Part shown: piece by piece, positions 17,183 through 27,207 of the stretch
Layout: each line of letters begins with the position of its first letter
How positions within the stretch are numbered: position 1 is the stretch's first letter
NCBI GenBank assembly: GCA_001970955.1
Contig: MPUH01000704.1
Location: forward strand, 1-39,441
Direction: 5' to 3'
DNA from: Stentor coeruleus
Lineage: Eukaryota; Ciliophora; Heterotrichea; Heterotrichida; Stentoridae
DNA length: 39,441 bases
Notes under the pieces: model-generated
The model's input: only the letters and a program-made list of their open reading frames with translations
The model's database searches: none
Told to the model about the DNA's origin: nothing
Made by a program: the position numbers and the translations under genes

Positions 17183-18271
17183 TTAGAGGTTTTTAGCTTC
17201 ATAAGTAAAGCCTTCGTATCGGTTGCGGATTTTCTGTGCTGAATTCATTGTCCCTGTGTCTATGCTTTCAGCTGCCCTTTCATCTGTGAACTGCTTATCA
17301 AAATTCCTTAAGTCCATCGGCCCACTAACTTTAGGTTTGAAAGGCGGAATGACTTGTTTGGAGCTTAATAAATCCCAATCAATACCTTCAAAAAATGGAT
17401 GAGATGCGCAGTCTTTATAATTTGAAAGACGTTTAGAAGGCTATATAAAAATTACATTGACTTCAAGTAATAAGCTTAAAAGACTTACTGCTTGTGAGCT
17501 AAAATGTGGTTTCATTGGTGCTGGTTTATGAAGTATATCTTTATACATCTGCTCACGGTTTTTATGATTAAAAGGAGGTGATCCATTAAGCATTTCATAA
17601 ATCAAAATCCCAAGGCTCCAATAATCGACTGCTTGATCATGACCTTTACCTGATACAATTTCTGGGGCTAGGTATTCAGGAGTTCCACAGAGGGAATATG
17701 CTTTTTCATCGCTTGAAAAAAATTGTTTGCTTAACCCGAAATCTGTGAGTTTTACATGCCCGTCAGAGTCAATTAGCACATTTTCAGGCTTTAAGTCTCG
17801 GTATATAACTCCAAGTGAATGGAGATAATTTAAAGCTAGAAATACTTCTGCTGAGTAGAATCTGGTTTTTTCTTCAGTAAATCTTTGAGCACGGCGCAAG
17901 TGGAAAAAAAGTTCACCTCCATTTATGAAATCCATGACCATATACAATTTGTCAACAGTCTGAAAAGCAAATCTTAGTTGGACAATAAATGGACTTTCTA
18001 CATCTCCCATAATCTGTCTTTCAGTCTTTGTGTTGGTAATCTGATTTTTTTTCTCAAGCATTTCTTTTTTTAGTACTTTCATTGCATAAAATTGCCCAGT
18101 GTCTTTTTTTGATACCAAATAAACCTTCCCAAATGCACCTCGGCCTACAACTCTTTCAATTTTAAAGTTTTCCTGGCTTATGTTTGGAGGTTTTTTTTCT
18201 TGTAAGCTTGCTTTATTTATAAGCCTTTCTTCATCATTTTTTGACTTAAAGCAATCGCAACATGCTCCCAT
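17183..18271 (-). CDS. AGC-family Ser/Thr protein kinase, N-acylated
   Basis: Exons 18271-17456 and 17440-17183 joined across a 15-nt intron give 357 residues. The N-terminus MGACCDC is a textbook myristoylation (G2) plus palmitoylation (Cys) site, which predicts membrane anchoring. Kinase motifs: Gly loop GRGAFGKV (43-50), catalytic Lys in FYAMK (K65), YRDLKPEN with Asp159, DFG Asp177, activation segment SLCGTPEYLAPE with the PDK1-type site at Ser193. The second exon supplies the AGC C-tail (PSKRLSNYKDC, HPFFEGIDWDLL, KPKV) and ends with a hydrophobic motif YEGFTY. This combination is that of S6K/Akt/PKA/PKC relatives; I would not go to subfamily. Without splicing the tail is lost. Confidence 0.92.
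17441..17455 (-). other. 15-nt intron
   Basis: GTAATTTTTATATAG on the minus strand, phase 0, ending in an in-frame TAG if retained. Splicing restores the AGC kinase C-tail. Confidence 0.92.
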
Positions 18272-18867
18272 TAATTTATTACATTTATAGCTTATATGCT
18301 GAAAAACACGAATTAGAAACTATAATTTTTATAGTATATAAGAGTTACACAAATTCATTTATTGGCATCAGTGATGAGCTAGTAAAATTTATATTCAAAA
18401 GTTTGTTATGAAACATGTTTTTGGCTTATGAGAAATTTTGATAGTAATTGTGTGTATTGTATATCTTTATTTATATTCATGTATAGCAAGTTGATGATTT
18501 ATTATTATCATTATGATTAGTATTAGTTAGGAATTATTATCATTATGATAAAATCTCACTTAAATAATTTTATTTAATTCCCCGACAAAATGAGTAATTT
18601 AAACCGATTGTCACAATACTAAAATAAAAAATATCAAATGAAACTTAAACTATATCCAACATTCTCAATAATATCCATACAACAAGTTATCTAAAATTCC
18701 TATTTAAAAATCTAAAATACCTAATTTATCTTTTTCTATCAATAAACCCTTATAAATACTCACATTTTCCTTATAAAATCATAAAAAACCCAACTTTAAT
18801 CAAAGCCTATCATATTTTCCTCAACATTAAAATAAACACAACAAAATCATATTTTCTATCTAATTAT
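18272..18867. other. intergenic spacer with a 17-nt direct repeat
   Basis: No gene seen. ATTATTATCATTATGAT occurs at 18501-18517 and 18533-18549. G-rich near the kinase start, C-rich from about 18570 to the reductase stop. Confidence 0.5.
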
Positions 18868-20202
18868 CTAGCTTAAAGTCACGAATTCCTCTGATGCTGT
18901 AGGATGAATAGCAACAGTTGAATCAAAATCTTTTTTTGTTGCTCCCATCTTAATTGCCACTCCAAATCCTTGCATCATTTCATCAACACCTTTACCTAAA
19001 GCATGTAACCCAATAATTTTTTCTTCAGGCCCTGCTACAATCAATTTCATAAATGTTGGAATTTTTTTCTCAGTTAATCCATAAAACATACTGTTAAACT
19101 CAGTTTTATAAGTTTTTACATCCTCATGTTTTTTCCTTGCTTGTTCTTCTGTTAAACCAATCATCCCAAATGGAGGATGAGAAAACATAACTGTAGGGAT
19201 GTTGCTATAATCCAATTTAGAATTTGCTTGACCTCCGAAAATCCTATGAGCAAGCTTTTGTCCTGCAGCAATAGCAACAGGTGTTAATTGGACTTTTCCA
19301 GAAACATCTCCAAGTGAATAAATGCCTTCAACATTAGTATTTTCCCAATCATCAGAAGGAATAAATTGGTTTTCAACTTTTATCGAAGTGTTTTCCAAAC
19401 CTAAATATTTAATATTCCCCGACCTCCCAATAGCACAATATACTTGTTCAAATGTGTCTTTTTCCCCAGTACTATACTCAGCCACATAGAAATCATTTTC
19501 TTTTTCAAGTTTGACTAATCTTCTGCTAGTTAAAAACTTAACCCCAGCATTTTCCATTGACCTTCTAAGACATTAGCAGTTTCAGAGATCAAAAATACTA
19601 AGAAATTGTTCTCCTCTTAATAGCATTGTAGTATCAGCACCAAATCCATTAAAAAGTCCAGCAAGTTCAGCAGCTATATACCCATTGCCAATAACTAAAA
19701 CTTTCTTCGGCAATGATTCTAAAGCGAAAAAGTCATCACTTGTTTTCAAATATTCTTTACCAGGAATGTCTAGAAAAATACTTTCACTACCAGTTGCAAT
19801 AAGAATATTCGGAGATGAAATCATTTCACCATTTATTTCAAGTGTATGATTATCAACAAATTTTGCCCAACCTTTATAATGATCTATATGCTCTTCAGTA
19901 AAGAACTCATAATAACTTTGATTGATATTTGTAATATAAGCTTCACGTCCATTTTTCATTTTAGTCCAATTGTGAGTAAAACTAACATCAATACCATAAC
20001 TATCAGCAATATGCATATCTTCAATGATACTTGAAGCATTCCACATGATTTTTTTTGGAACACATCCAACATTGACGCATGTCCCTCCAATTTTACCTCC
20101 TTCAATAACAGCTACACTTTTATTATATTTTCTGGCTATATGCGCTGAAGCAATACCACCACTGCCTCCACCAATGACGATATAGTCAAATATTTTAGAC
20201 AT
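18868..20202 (-). CDS. glutathione reductase, with a short frame disruption
   Basis: FAD/NAD(P)H disulfide oxidoreductase that reduces GSSG with NADPH. Residues 1-50 hold the FAD-binding [10 protein letters not shown] and the redox pair in [13 protein letters not shown] (Cys42, Cys47), the glutathione-reductase form. The NADPH site is [13 protein letters not shown]. The dimerisation domain ends with [11 protein letters not shown], containing the active-site His-Glu pair; no C-terminal selenocysteine/Cys extension, so not a thioredoxin reductase. At 19567-19585 the frame reads through TGA and TAA. Shifting by one base gives the expected ETANVL between SIFDL and RRSMENAG, so one extra base and one missing base about 18 nt apart are implied. 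Sequencing error or recent damage are both possible. Total about 444 residues; no targeting peptide evident. Confidence 0.88.
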
Positions 20203-20361
20203 TTATTATATACCGACCTTAAATTTTATATCAGAAATACTCATTTTTTCAAGGCTATTATTCAATTATATGAGTTTTTACTTAGTAATAAATAGAAAAT
20301 GAATATTTTTAAGTTTTTAAGAGTATTTGGAAATATGATGCTTTTTTTTTTGGTTATAAAA
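20203..20361. promoter_or_regulatory. divergent intergenic region
   Basis: This 159-bp region separates the divergent starts of glutathione reductase and condensin CAP-G, so both promoters must lie in or near it. No specific element recognised. Confidence 0.35.
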
Positions 20362-23037
20362 ATGACTACAGAGAGGCTTGTAAATCTTTTTAATGATTCT
20401 TTGAAGAAGAGAAGCCGAGATAGAGATGCGGTTATTAGTACTGTTTGTGGAGAGTATTTTGTAAACCCTCAAGTTGTGTATGATTTTGTTATTGTTATAT
20501 TGCAGAATACGTTTAGAAGGAAGAAATTGATAGGGCATTATACGTCGTCTAATCTTGCGAATGATATTTTCAAATTGATTTCGCGTATTTTAGGCAGTTT
20601 AGCTAATCAAACTAAAAGCTCTAATCAAAGAAAAAAACTTATTGATACAATTGCTGATTACATCAAACAATGCTCTAAGAGTATTAATAAATTTGATAGA
20701 GGAGGGGTTATAGACTTTTTAGTAGCTTTTAAAACTTTTGAATTTGCTGATTTCGCCCCATTAGACGCTGTTGTTAAAGAGGTGGTAAAGATTTTAATTG
20801 TGGATAAAAGCCATTATATCCGAGGTGGAGCTTTAAAGCTTGCTAATTGTTACTCGATGAAACAAGAGATTCTCCTAGCAGTACAAAGCGACCCAACTCC
20901 AGTAATCCGTAAAAGAGCTATAGACCTTCTCCAGCTAGAAGATCGATACAGTGCATTACAATCAATTTCTAAAAGCTTAGACGATTCAAGTATAAATGTT
21001 AGACTTCAAGCAATAATGTACTACCTTCGTACAAATACTATGCCTGATTCCCAAGGTCTCCAAAAACTATTCATACTTATGGGAACAGATCCAAACAATC
21101 TAATCCGAAGCAAAAGCCGAGAAGTTCTTTTTAAACTTACAAAATCATTCGGCTACAAATCTATTTGTAGCTCAATCGACCTATCAGGCCAAAACCGTAT
21201 CTCCACTGAATCCCAACATTATCTTCTATCAGGACTTTACGATCTTCTAAAATCTCATACTCAAGACGCTTTAGATCTTCTTAACACCCTTTTACCAAAC
21301 CTCATCCAACAAAAAGAAAAAACCAATATCGCTGACCTTTTCCTTATAAGACTTAGTATCTCTATATGTAAATCCTCTTTTATAAGTTTATTTCCCACAA
21401 TAGAAACATTTAATTTACAAACTCATTTACCAATATTATTAGACTTTTTCATGCAAAACACTGAAGAAGTTTTTGCTGATTATTACTTCAAACTTCAAAA
21501 CATAATATTAATCTCATTTATCGATATTGAAGAACATTGTCGAGAAATGATAATTAATAAATACTTACAAATCTGTAAAGATATACCATTACATAGGTTT
21601 TATAAGCAAAAATATAGTGAAGAAATTGATAATGAACTTGTTAAAGGGTATATAGAAAAATTTAATGATGGGTTTATAAACTTTGCTTCAAATGAAGAAG
21701 ATGTGATATCAACAGTTGTGTGTATTATTAGGGAAATATATAAAGATGCGGAAATGCATTTTTTACTTAGGTTGAAACATGAACTTTTGGATCCTGTGAT
21801 TAATGGGGTAATGGCTGAAGAGACTGAAAACTATGGGATAAAAGCACCTTTGCAATTAAAACTAGAGAAAACTGAGAAGAAAATAAAGCAAAATGAAGAA
21901 AACAGGATAATGCTTAGACAAAGTTTAAAGGATAAAAAAATAAATCATATAGAAATTGAGGATTATGATGAAAATAAACTGAAACTTGAGACTAAAAAAC
22001 TGAAAATCATGACGAAAGTCCTTGAAAAAAACTATAGAGGGCTTATGATATATAGTCATTGTGTTAAACAAGCTGAGTTTGCTGAAAATGTACACCCGGA
22101 GTATGTGAATTATGCACAGAATTTTATTAAGCCTGAGATTGAAAGTACTAATCTTTATATATCATCACTTGCTTTAAATTGTCTTGGATATTTTTGTTTA
22201 TTGTCGAATTCTGCACAAGTCGCAGGACCTGATGGGTATTATATGGATTTTTTAGGTTATTTCAAAAATGTGAGGGAGATTAAAAGTATTATTAGTGTAC
22301 TTTTTATTTTTGATATGATTATGATTAGGAAATTGAATTTTGAAGGTATTATGGATGAGTGTATTAGATGGTTGTATATGAACTTTAAAGATGAAAGGGA
22401 AAGTATTAGGCTTATAACATTGGAAGGGTTTTGTAAGTTGTTGCTTAAAAGGATTATATCGGATAGAGTGCCTTACTTATATTCCATCCTTAAAACATAC
22501 TTCGATCCAAACATGCCAGGGTCGAACTTGTCTATATGTCAAGCCTTTATAGAAAATTACATCAATATCTCAGAAGAACTCACCCTTGAACTAGCCAATG
22601 CTTATTTAATCTACATTTTTATCAACCGCAAAGATCAGTCAGGGAAGAAAAACTCAGCTATGAAATCTGATGATAAACTTTTTGAAATCGCCACTTTGTT
22701 TAGCCCTGAGATTGAAAAAACATATCAAAAGACTGAAAATATTCAATTATTAATATTCGTGTTTTGTTACAATTATTTTAGTCAGAATAAAAAGTTTTTT
22801 ATGAAAATAATCCTCAAACTTAGTATAGAGAAATTTGATCAAGACATGGAGAAATTTGTTAGAAATAGACTTGAGAATTTAAAAAATAAGCATGGAAGTA
22901 TGGCTAAGGATATTGATAAATGTTTAAAAAAATTACCTCAAGGTAGGGAAATTGTTGAGGATATTACTTATAGAGAGTATGATTTAAGGATTAATGATAT
23001 TGAAGCTCTGGCAGAGCTCATATTGAGAGAGTTTTAG
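20362..23037 (+). CDS. condensin complex subunit 3 (CAP-G/Ycg1)
   Basis: About 891 residues of HEAT-type helical repeats. The N-terminal third contains the family's characteristic units: a repeat with 'DPTPVIRKRAIDLLQLED', then 'LDDSSINVRLQAIMYYL', then 'DPNNLIRSKSREVLFKL'. These correspond to CAP-G repeats that read as 'D..P.VR..A...L..L.D' and 'D.S..VR'. A charged insertion (about 510-590, EKKIKQNEENRIMLRQSLKDKK) precedes the C-terminal Cnd3-type region with 'SSLALNCLGYFCLLSNSAQVA' (split: SSLALNCLGYFC, LLSNSAQVA). CAP-G binds the kleisin CAP-H and DNA during chromosome condensation. The ATG at 20299 would add a hydrophobic leader (MNIFKFLRVFGNMMLFFL) unlike the family, so the ATG at 20362 (MTTERLVNLF) is preferred. 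Confidence 0.75.
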   Translation: MTTERLVNLFNDSLKKRSRDRDAVISTVCGEYFVNPQVVYDFVIVILQNTFRRKKLIGHYTSSNLANDIFKLISRILGSLANQTKSSNQRKKLIDTIADYIKQCSKSINKFDRGGVIDFLVAFKTFEFADFAPLDAVVKEVVKILIVDKSHYIRGGALKLANCYSMKQEILLAVQSDPTPVIRKRAIDLLQLEDRYSALQSISKSLDDSSINVRLQAIMYYLRTNTMPDSQGLQKLFILMGTDPNNLIRSKSREVLFKLTKSFGYKSICSSIDLSGQNRISTESQHYLLSGLYDLLKSHTQDALDLLNTLLPNLIQQKEKTNIADLFLIRLSISICKSSFISLFPTIETFNLQTHLPILLDFFMQNTEEVFADYYFKLQNIILISFIDIEEHCREMIINKYLQICKDIPLHRFYKQKYSEEIDNELVKGYIEKFNDGFINFASNEEDVISTVVCIIREIYKDAEMHFLLRLKHELLDPVINGVMAEETENYGIKAPLQLKLEKTEKKIKQNEENRIMLRQSLKDKKINHIEIEDYDENKLKLETKKLKIMTKVLEKNYRGLMIYSHCVKQAEFAENVHPEYVNYAQNFIKPEIESTNLYISSLALNCLGYFCLLSNSAQVAGPDGYYMDFLGYFKNVREIKSIISVLFIFDMIMIRKLNFEGIMDECIRWLYMNFKDERESIRLITLEGFCKLLLKRIISDRVPYLYSILKTYFDPNMPGSNLSICQAFIENYINISEELTLELANAYLIYIFINRKDQSGKKNSAMKSDDKLFEIATLFSPEIEKTYQKTENIQLLIFVFCYNYFSQNKKFFMKIILKLSIEKFDQDMEKFVRNRLENLKNKHGSMAKDIDKCLKKLPQGREIVEDITYREYDLRINDIEALAELILREF

Positions 23038-23099
23038 ATAAGATCTGAAGTTTTAATTCTTTTGTGGAATTATTTTAGTAACTTTGGTAAATGATGTGA

Positions 23100-23360
23100 T
23101 ATTTTTATATTATAGGCTTTTTATATAAAAAGAAAAAAAAAACTAATTTCCATGTCCTCGAAGGGCACTTTTCAAACGAGAAACTTACAAAAGGGCTCCG
23201 AAAATTAAAAAATCTCAAATTTCTTCAAAAAAAGTATGCCAAAGGTGCCCTAAAAATCCGAGACATAAACGTTTACAAATACCAATTCACTAAAAACATC
23301 TTCAAATATAAAGGAACTTTTCTTAACAGTACAACAGGAAAATCATACTTATGCATATGA
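23100..23360 (+). pseudogene. ATG-less open stretch, possibly MORN-like relic
   Basis: An 86-codon open stretch without ATG runs from after TGA 23097-23099 to TGA 23358-23360. It includes LEGHFSNEKLTKGLRKLKN and FKYKGTFLNSTTGK, which look like degenerate MORN repeats ('Y.G.F.n....G'). GC content around 23150-23290 is higher than the spacer on either side. It may be a decayed gene fragment, or the 3' exon of a gene whose 5' part I cannot find. Weak. Confidence 0.3.
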
Positions 23361-23671
23361 AAAACAGGATAAATACACAGAATATTTTTTTTTAAATTTG
23401 TATCATTAAAAGCACACAACCTATCTAAGCTAAATCAAAAAAAGTAAATAACTAATTACTTATAAAAACCAACAAGTATTCACAACAACAACAAAAAATC
23501 GATAATAAATCTCACGATAAAAAAAATTCACATTCAAGCACACAAATAAAAGCTTTTAAAATCTACAAACTCCAAATACAACAATCAAATAAAAACCTTC
23601 TGTTTAAAGCTAGATTAGTCAGAAAAACATAATAAATAATCATATTAAAATTTTTAAATTTTAACGGAATA
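23361..23671. other. intergenic C-rich 5' flank
   Basis: AT- and C-rich, nearly G-free on the + strand. It leads up to the secreted coiled-coil gene. No gene seen. Confidence 0.5.
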
Positions 23672-24646
23672 ATGTTTATTTTGACGCTTTTAACTTGCTG
23701 GCATACTTTGGCTGAGACTTTTGAAACTTCTGAGACCAAACTGTTGCCTATTGAAGAAATCCAAACAACAGACTATGGGAAAAGCTTAATACAAACAATA
23801 AATCTACAACTTGCATCAGGACCAAGTGATGTTGCAATTGAACTTTTAATGACTATGAAAGAAAGAATACTAGCTCAATCTTTAGAAGACTCTGAAGCTA
23901 GTGAATCATATAAAAAATCATGTGACAAATCACTTAACGAATATGAAATTTCTCTTAAAGCTACCAGTTTACAACATGATATTCATAGAAATGACTTAGA
24001 ACAACTCGAAAAAAAAAAAAATCAATGGACAAGCCAATTAAACTCATATCAAAGAGACTTAAAAACAGCTAATGATATGAAAAAACAAGTATTAGAAAAA
24101 ATTTCATATGAAAAAAATCAAAGGATTGATTTGACACAAACAAACGAACAGATTCTTTTACAAATCAACAATCCGAAATTCTTAGAAGATAAAATCCCTC
24201 AAGAACATCTTGATAATATTAAAAATCTTTCGAAATCAGGGTATTTTGTATTGTCGTTATTAGAAAATAATCATGAAATTGACTATACAGAATTTATTCA
24301 GTCAGAGTTTGAAGATAATGATCAGATTTCTCAAGAGTTTTTAGAAGGTTTACAGGAGTATTTGCATGAGATTAATAAAGAAATTGAGGAACTTGAAGGA
24401 GAGATTGCTGTAATACAAGATAATGCGAATTTTTGGAATGTGAAAGTTGCTGAATGCCGGGCTATGTATGAAGAAAGTGAGAGGAGATTATTGGATTTAC
24501 CAAAGGTTATTAATGAGAAAGAGAAAATGTGTGAGAAAAATAGAGTACAGGCTGAAGCGGAGAGGAAAAGAAAAGAACATCAGGTTTTGGTTATTGATAG
24601 TGCGGTATATATTGTACAGAACAAGTTAGATGAGTTAAATAAATAA
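23672..24646 (+). CDS. secreted coiled-coil protein, granule-matrix (Grl/TMP)-like
   Basis: 324 residues. The N-terminus MFILTLLTCWHTLAET is a short signal peptide with a likely cleavage after the Ala/Glu. The rest is soluble and mostly helical with long heptads (about 95-150 and 225-320), plus scattered single Cys residues (SYKKSCDKSL, VAECRAMYEE, EKMCEKN). Signal peptide, acidic coiled coil, an early 'AIELLMTMKERILAQ' helix and a Cys-bearing helix are the layout of trichocyst/mucocyst matrix proteins (TMP in Paramecium, Grl in Tetrahymena). Heterotrichs have cortical granules that could use such a protein. The assignment is by architecture only; other secretory-pathway coiled-coil proteins fit too. 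It converges on the EF-hand gene, 46 bp away. Confidence 0.6.
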   Translation: MFILTLLTCWHTLAETFETSETKLLPIEEIQTTDYGKSLIQTINLQLASGPSDVAIELLMTMKERILAQSLEDSEASESYKKSCDKSLNEYEISLKATSLQHDIHRNDLEQLEKKKNQWTSQLNSYQRDLKTANDMKKQVLEKISYEKNQRIDLTQTNEQILLQINNPKFLEDKIPQEHLDNIKNLSKSGYFVLSLLENNHEIDYTEFIQSEFEDNDQISQEFLEGLQEYLHEINKEIEELEGEIAVIQDNANFWNVKVAECRAMYEESERRLLDLPKVINEKEKMCEKNRVQAEAERKRKEHQVLVIDSAVYIVQNKLDELNK

Positions 24647-24692
24647 TGGGTTTATTAAAAATAGATGTTTAGGCATAAAATAAAAGAAAAGT

Positions 24693-26201
24693 TTAAGTGT
24701 CAAAAAGCTTAGGAGTAAGTTCTTGGATAAAATCAGAATAGCTTATAAGAGTGTGAGAATTCTTTGAATATCTTTGTATGAAAGATTTTATATCTTCTAT
24801 ATCGCATTTCAAGTTATATTTCTCAAAAATCTCCTGCAAATCAAAAGGTGACAACACTCCATCTTTATCTTTATCAATATCCTGAAACACATCATATAAA
24901 TTAATCCAAGGTTTCTGGGCAATTTTCCTTCTCAAAGACTCTGCATAATTTTCACTCCTAAGCAAAAGTTTCAACAAGCAAATCACATCTTCCAACGTAT
25001 TCGCTGAAAAAGCTCTAAACCTCTCTTTGCACATAGAAGCTCTTCTCCCAAGTACATTTTTAATATAAAATCCATGTTTAGGGAGAAACAAATTCTGAAA
25101 TTCCAAATAATTTAAAACCTTATCCGGATGGTTTGTATAATGTTTAATCAATAAATAAACTTCATCAATATGATAAGGTATCTGCAATTCCTTCAAAACA
25201 TTTTCAATATCAGTATAAAGTATAGATTTTTTCCCTTGTCCATCAAACATTTTAATCAAATCAGGGATATTAAAATCCAAATGTTTAGCCAATTGGATCT
25301 GAGCAATTTCTAAATCTTTATCTAAAGCAATTTGTATAGAAAACACATCAATAATTTCTTTTAAATCATCTCTTAATGTTTTTGTATATAAATTTGAGCT
25401 TATTGTACTTGAGAAATCTTTTTTACTATATGCGGTTAAAGGCATTGATTTTTGTGGAGATGTGATAAGTTTACGTGTTGTAGCTCTAGTTTGACAACGA
25501 CGTTTAGGGATTTTTTTATTGCATTTTGATACTGGGGATTTTTGGTTTATTGGTAAAATTCCTGAGACAAATTCTTCATAGCTGATTTTTGCATCATCGT
25601 CACAATCAAGTCTTTTTATTATTCTTTCACAATCTATGTCAGAAATTGCATCGAATTGAGATATGAATCGTTTTAATTCCCAAATCCCTATAAAAGTTTC
25701 TTTACTATAGTCAACTATACGAAAAGCGTCGATTGCATTGAAGTCGTGACGGATAAAAAGGTTTCTTTTGAATGTTTGTAAGTGGTTTTGCCAATTAGCT
25801 TCTAGTTCAAAATGCCTTGCGAGTAAGCTTTCGATGTATAGGGATGGGGGGGATGTGGGTCTTGATAGAACTTCTTGTCTTAAAAGTATGTCTTCAGATG
25901 GTAAAACTAAAGATTGGAACTCTTTTAAACTTAACATAAAGTCAAAATTTGAATCATATTGGGCTATAAGAAGCTCTACATGAAGTTTTGATAAAGCACC
26001 ATTGCGACGTGATACAAAACTACGAATGTTGTCTAACGAAATTTTCCCTTGTGTTTCTGTATCAATAAGCCTAAAAGCGCCATAAACATCAAAATTCGGG
26101 TTTTTACAAAGATCAGCACGGCTTTTTTCCACAGCTTTTTCGCATTCTGCAATTTGAACAAAAAGCATCGCTAAACGCTTTTCAGACTCTTGTGTAAACA
26201 T
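24693..26201 (-). CDS. four-module EF-hand protein
   Basis: 502 residues built from four similar modules of ~100 residues (about 5-105, 122-225, 285-390, 405-502). Each has an entry helix, a '..F...DAF..iD....G.is...l..f' EF-like unit, a second EF-like unit, and an ending resembling 'Y.eF...L.P'. Examples of the ends are LSLKEFQSLVLPS, ISYEEFVSGILPI, LNYLEFQNLFLPK and ISYSDFIQELTPK. Most loops have lost calcium ligands. Those that look functional are DCDDDAKISYEE in module 2 and DKDKDGVLSPFD in module 4. A basic Ser/Thr-rich linker lies between modules 2 and 3. Likely a Ca-responsive structural protein; contractile and ciliary systems of ciliates use many such proteins, but the specific role is unknown. 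Confidence 0.85.
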   Translation of the reverse strand: MFTQESEKRLAMLFVQIAECEKAVEKSRADLCKNPNFDVYGAFRLIDTETQGKISLDNIRSFVSRRNGALSKLHVELLIAQYDSNFDFMLSLKEFQSLVLPSEDILLRQEVLSRPTSPPSLYIESLLARHFELEANWQNHLQTFKRNLFIRHDFNAIDAFRIVDYSKETFIGIWELKRFISQFDAISDIDCERIIKRLDCDDDAKISYEEFVSGILPINQKSPVSKCNKKIPKRRCQTRATTRKLITSPQKSMPLTAYSKKDFSSTISSNLYTKTLRDDLKEIIDVFSIQIALDKDLEIAQIQLAKHLDFNIPDLIKMFDGQGKKSILYTDIENVLKELQIPYHIDEVYLLIKHYTNHPDKVLNYLEFQNLFLPKHGFYIKNVLGRRASMCKERFRAFSANTLEDVICLLKLLLRSENYAESLRRKIAQKPWINLYDVFQDIDKDKDGVLSPFDLQEIFEKYNLKCDIEDIKSFIQRYSKNSHTLISYSDFIQELTPKLFDT

Positions 26202-26332
26202 AAAATATTTTTAGATTATACAACATTTTGTATGGCTAATTGATAGAAACTTAATATCAAATGTTTATTATATTAACTTTAACTGTACTATTAGTATTTA
26301 AATAGGCTTCTCATATCATATTATTTAAAATA

Positions 26333-27160
26333 ATGGGTTGTACGAGCACTAGGGAAGGAAGCTATGTAAGCGACTTGAAAAACGAGTGCAACAAACTCAT
26401 GAAAGAAAATCTTGATTGCTTATCAGTTATTGAATATCTTTTACTTAAAAAAGATCGACAAAGCTTAGCATTAAGAGTAATTTCATTAAAAAAACGAACT
26501 GAGCAGTATTACGAAATAATAGTCAAATATCGGAACTTTTGGATTTCTAAAGCTAAAAAACAAGATATACTTAGCCCAGTTTTGGCCAAATGCGAAAAAG
26601 AGCAAACTGAAGAAAAAAGACAATTGGTTAGTACTAAGGAAACTCTTTATAAAATTGTGGAAAAACTCAAAGAAAACTGGGGTAAAAAGCATTTAACTTT
26701 AGGAGATTTTAAAGAAAGCTTAGAAAACGACAGCGATATTTTACAGAAGTCAACAACTTTTTATACTAATTATTATACAGAAAACAGAGAAATTATTAAA
26801 GAAAAAGCTAGAGAACTTGAAAAACTTGCTGGTCATGACCTTGATATTTATGAGGATATTAAAGCTGTTACGATTTATTATTATAAACACCCTGAAAAAC
26901 GTGTTTATTATACTGTGGATATTGAGTCTTTTAAAAAAACTAAAAGTCATCAGACTAGTAAGACTAAAGATGAATTGGCTCCGGAAATAAAAAGCTTTGA
27001 AGAACCTCAAAATCATATTAGTGTTACGGATAAAGATCAGGATGTTGAAGATGAGTATATTGATAATGTGAATGAATCTGATAGGGATTTAGATTCTAGT
27101 TTTTTGTCTTCGGAAGATGAAGAGACTATTAGAGAAAGATTAAGTTTTACGCAGAAATAA
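26333..27160 (+). CDS. myristoylated coiled-coil protein, unknown
   Basis: 275 residues starting MGCTSTREGSY, a good N-myristoylation site with an adjacent Cys for palmitoylation. Residues ~15-170 are helical with coiled-coil character (LKKRTEQYYEIIVKYRNFW; EKEQTEEKRQLVSTKETLYK), and ~215-275 are acidic and disordered (DQDVEDEYIDN; SSEDEETIRERL). No domain recognised. It looks like a peripheral membrane adaptor; that is inference. It is divergent from the EF-hand gene across 131 bp. Confidence 0.7.
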   Translation: MGCTSTREGSYVSDLKNECNKLMKENLDCLSVIEYLLLKKDRQSLALRVISLKKRTEQYYEIIVKYRNFWISKAKKQDILSPVLAKCEKEQTEEKRQLVSTKETLYKIVEKLKENWGKKHLTLGDFKESLENDSDILQKSTTFYTNYYTENREIIKEKARELEKLAGHDLDIYEDIKAVTIYYYKHPEKRVYYTVDIESFKKTKSHQTSKTKDELAPEIKSFEEPQNHISVTDKDQDVEDEYIDNVNESDRDLDSSFLSSEDEETIRERLSFTQK

Positions 27161-27207
27161 GTAAATTTATTGGGGTTTTTTAATTAAGTTTATGTTTAGG
27201 GTTTACT

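Noticed and set aside
18868..20202. A 15-nt intron between the two reductase ORFs
   Set aside because: No GT..AG of 15 or 16 nt keeps the frame, and the interrupted bases encode the expected ETANVL when shifted by one.
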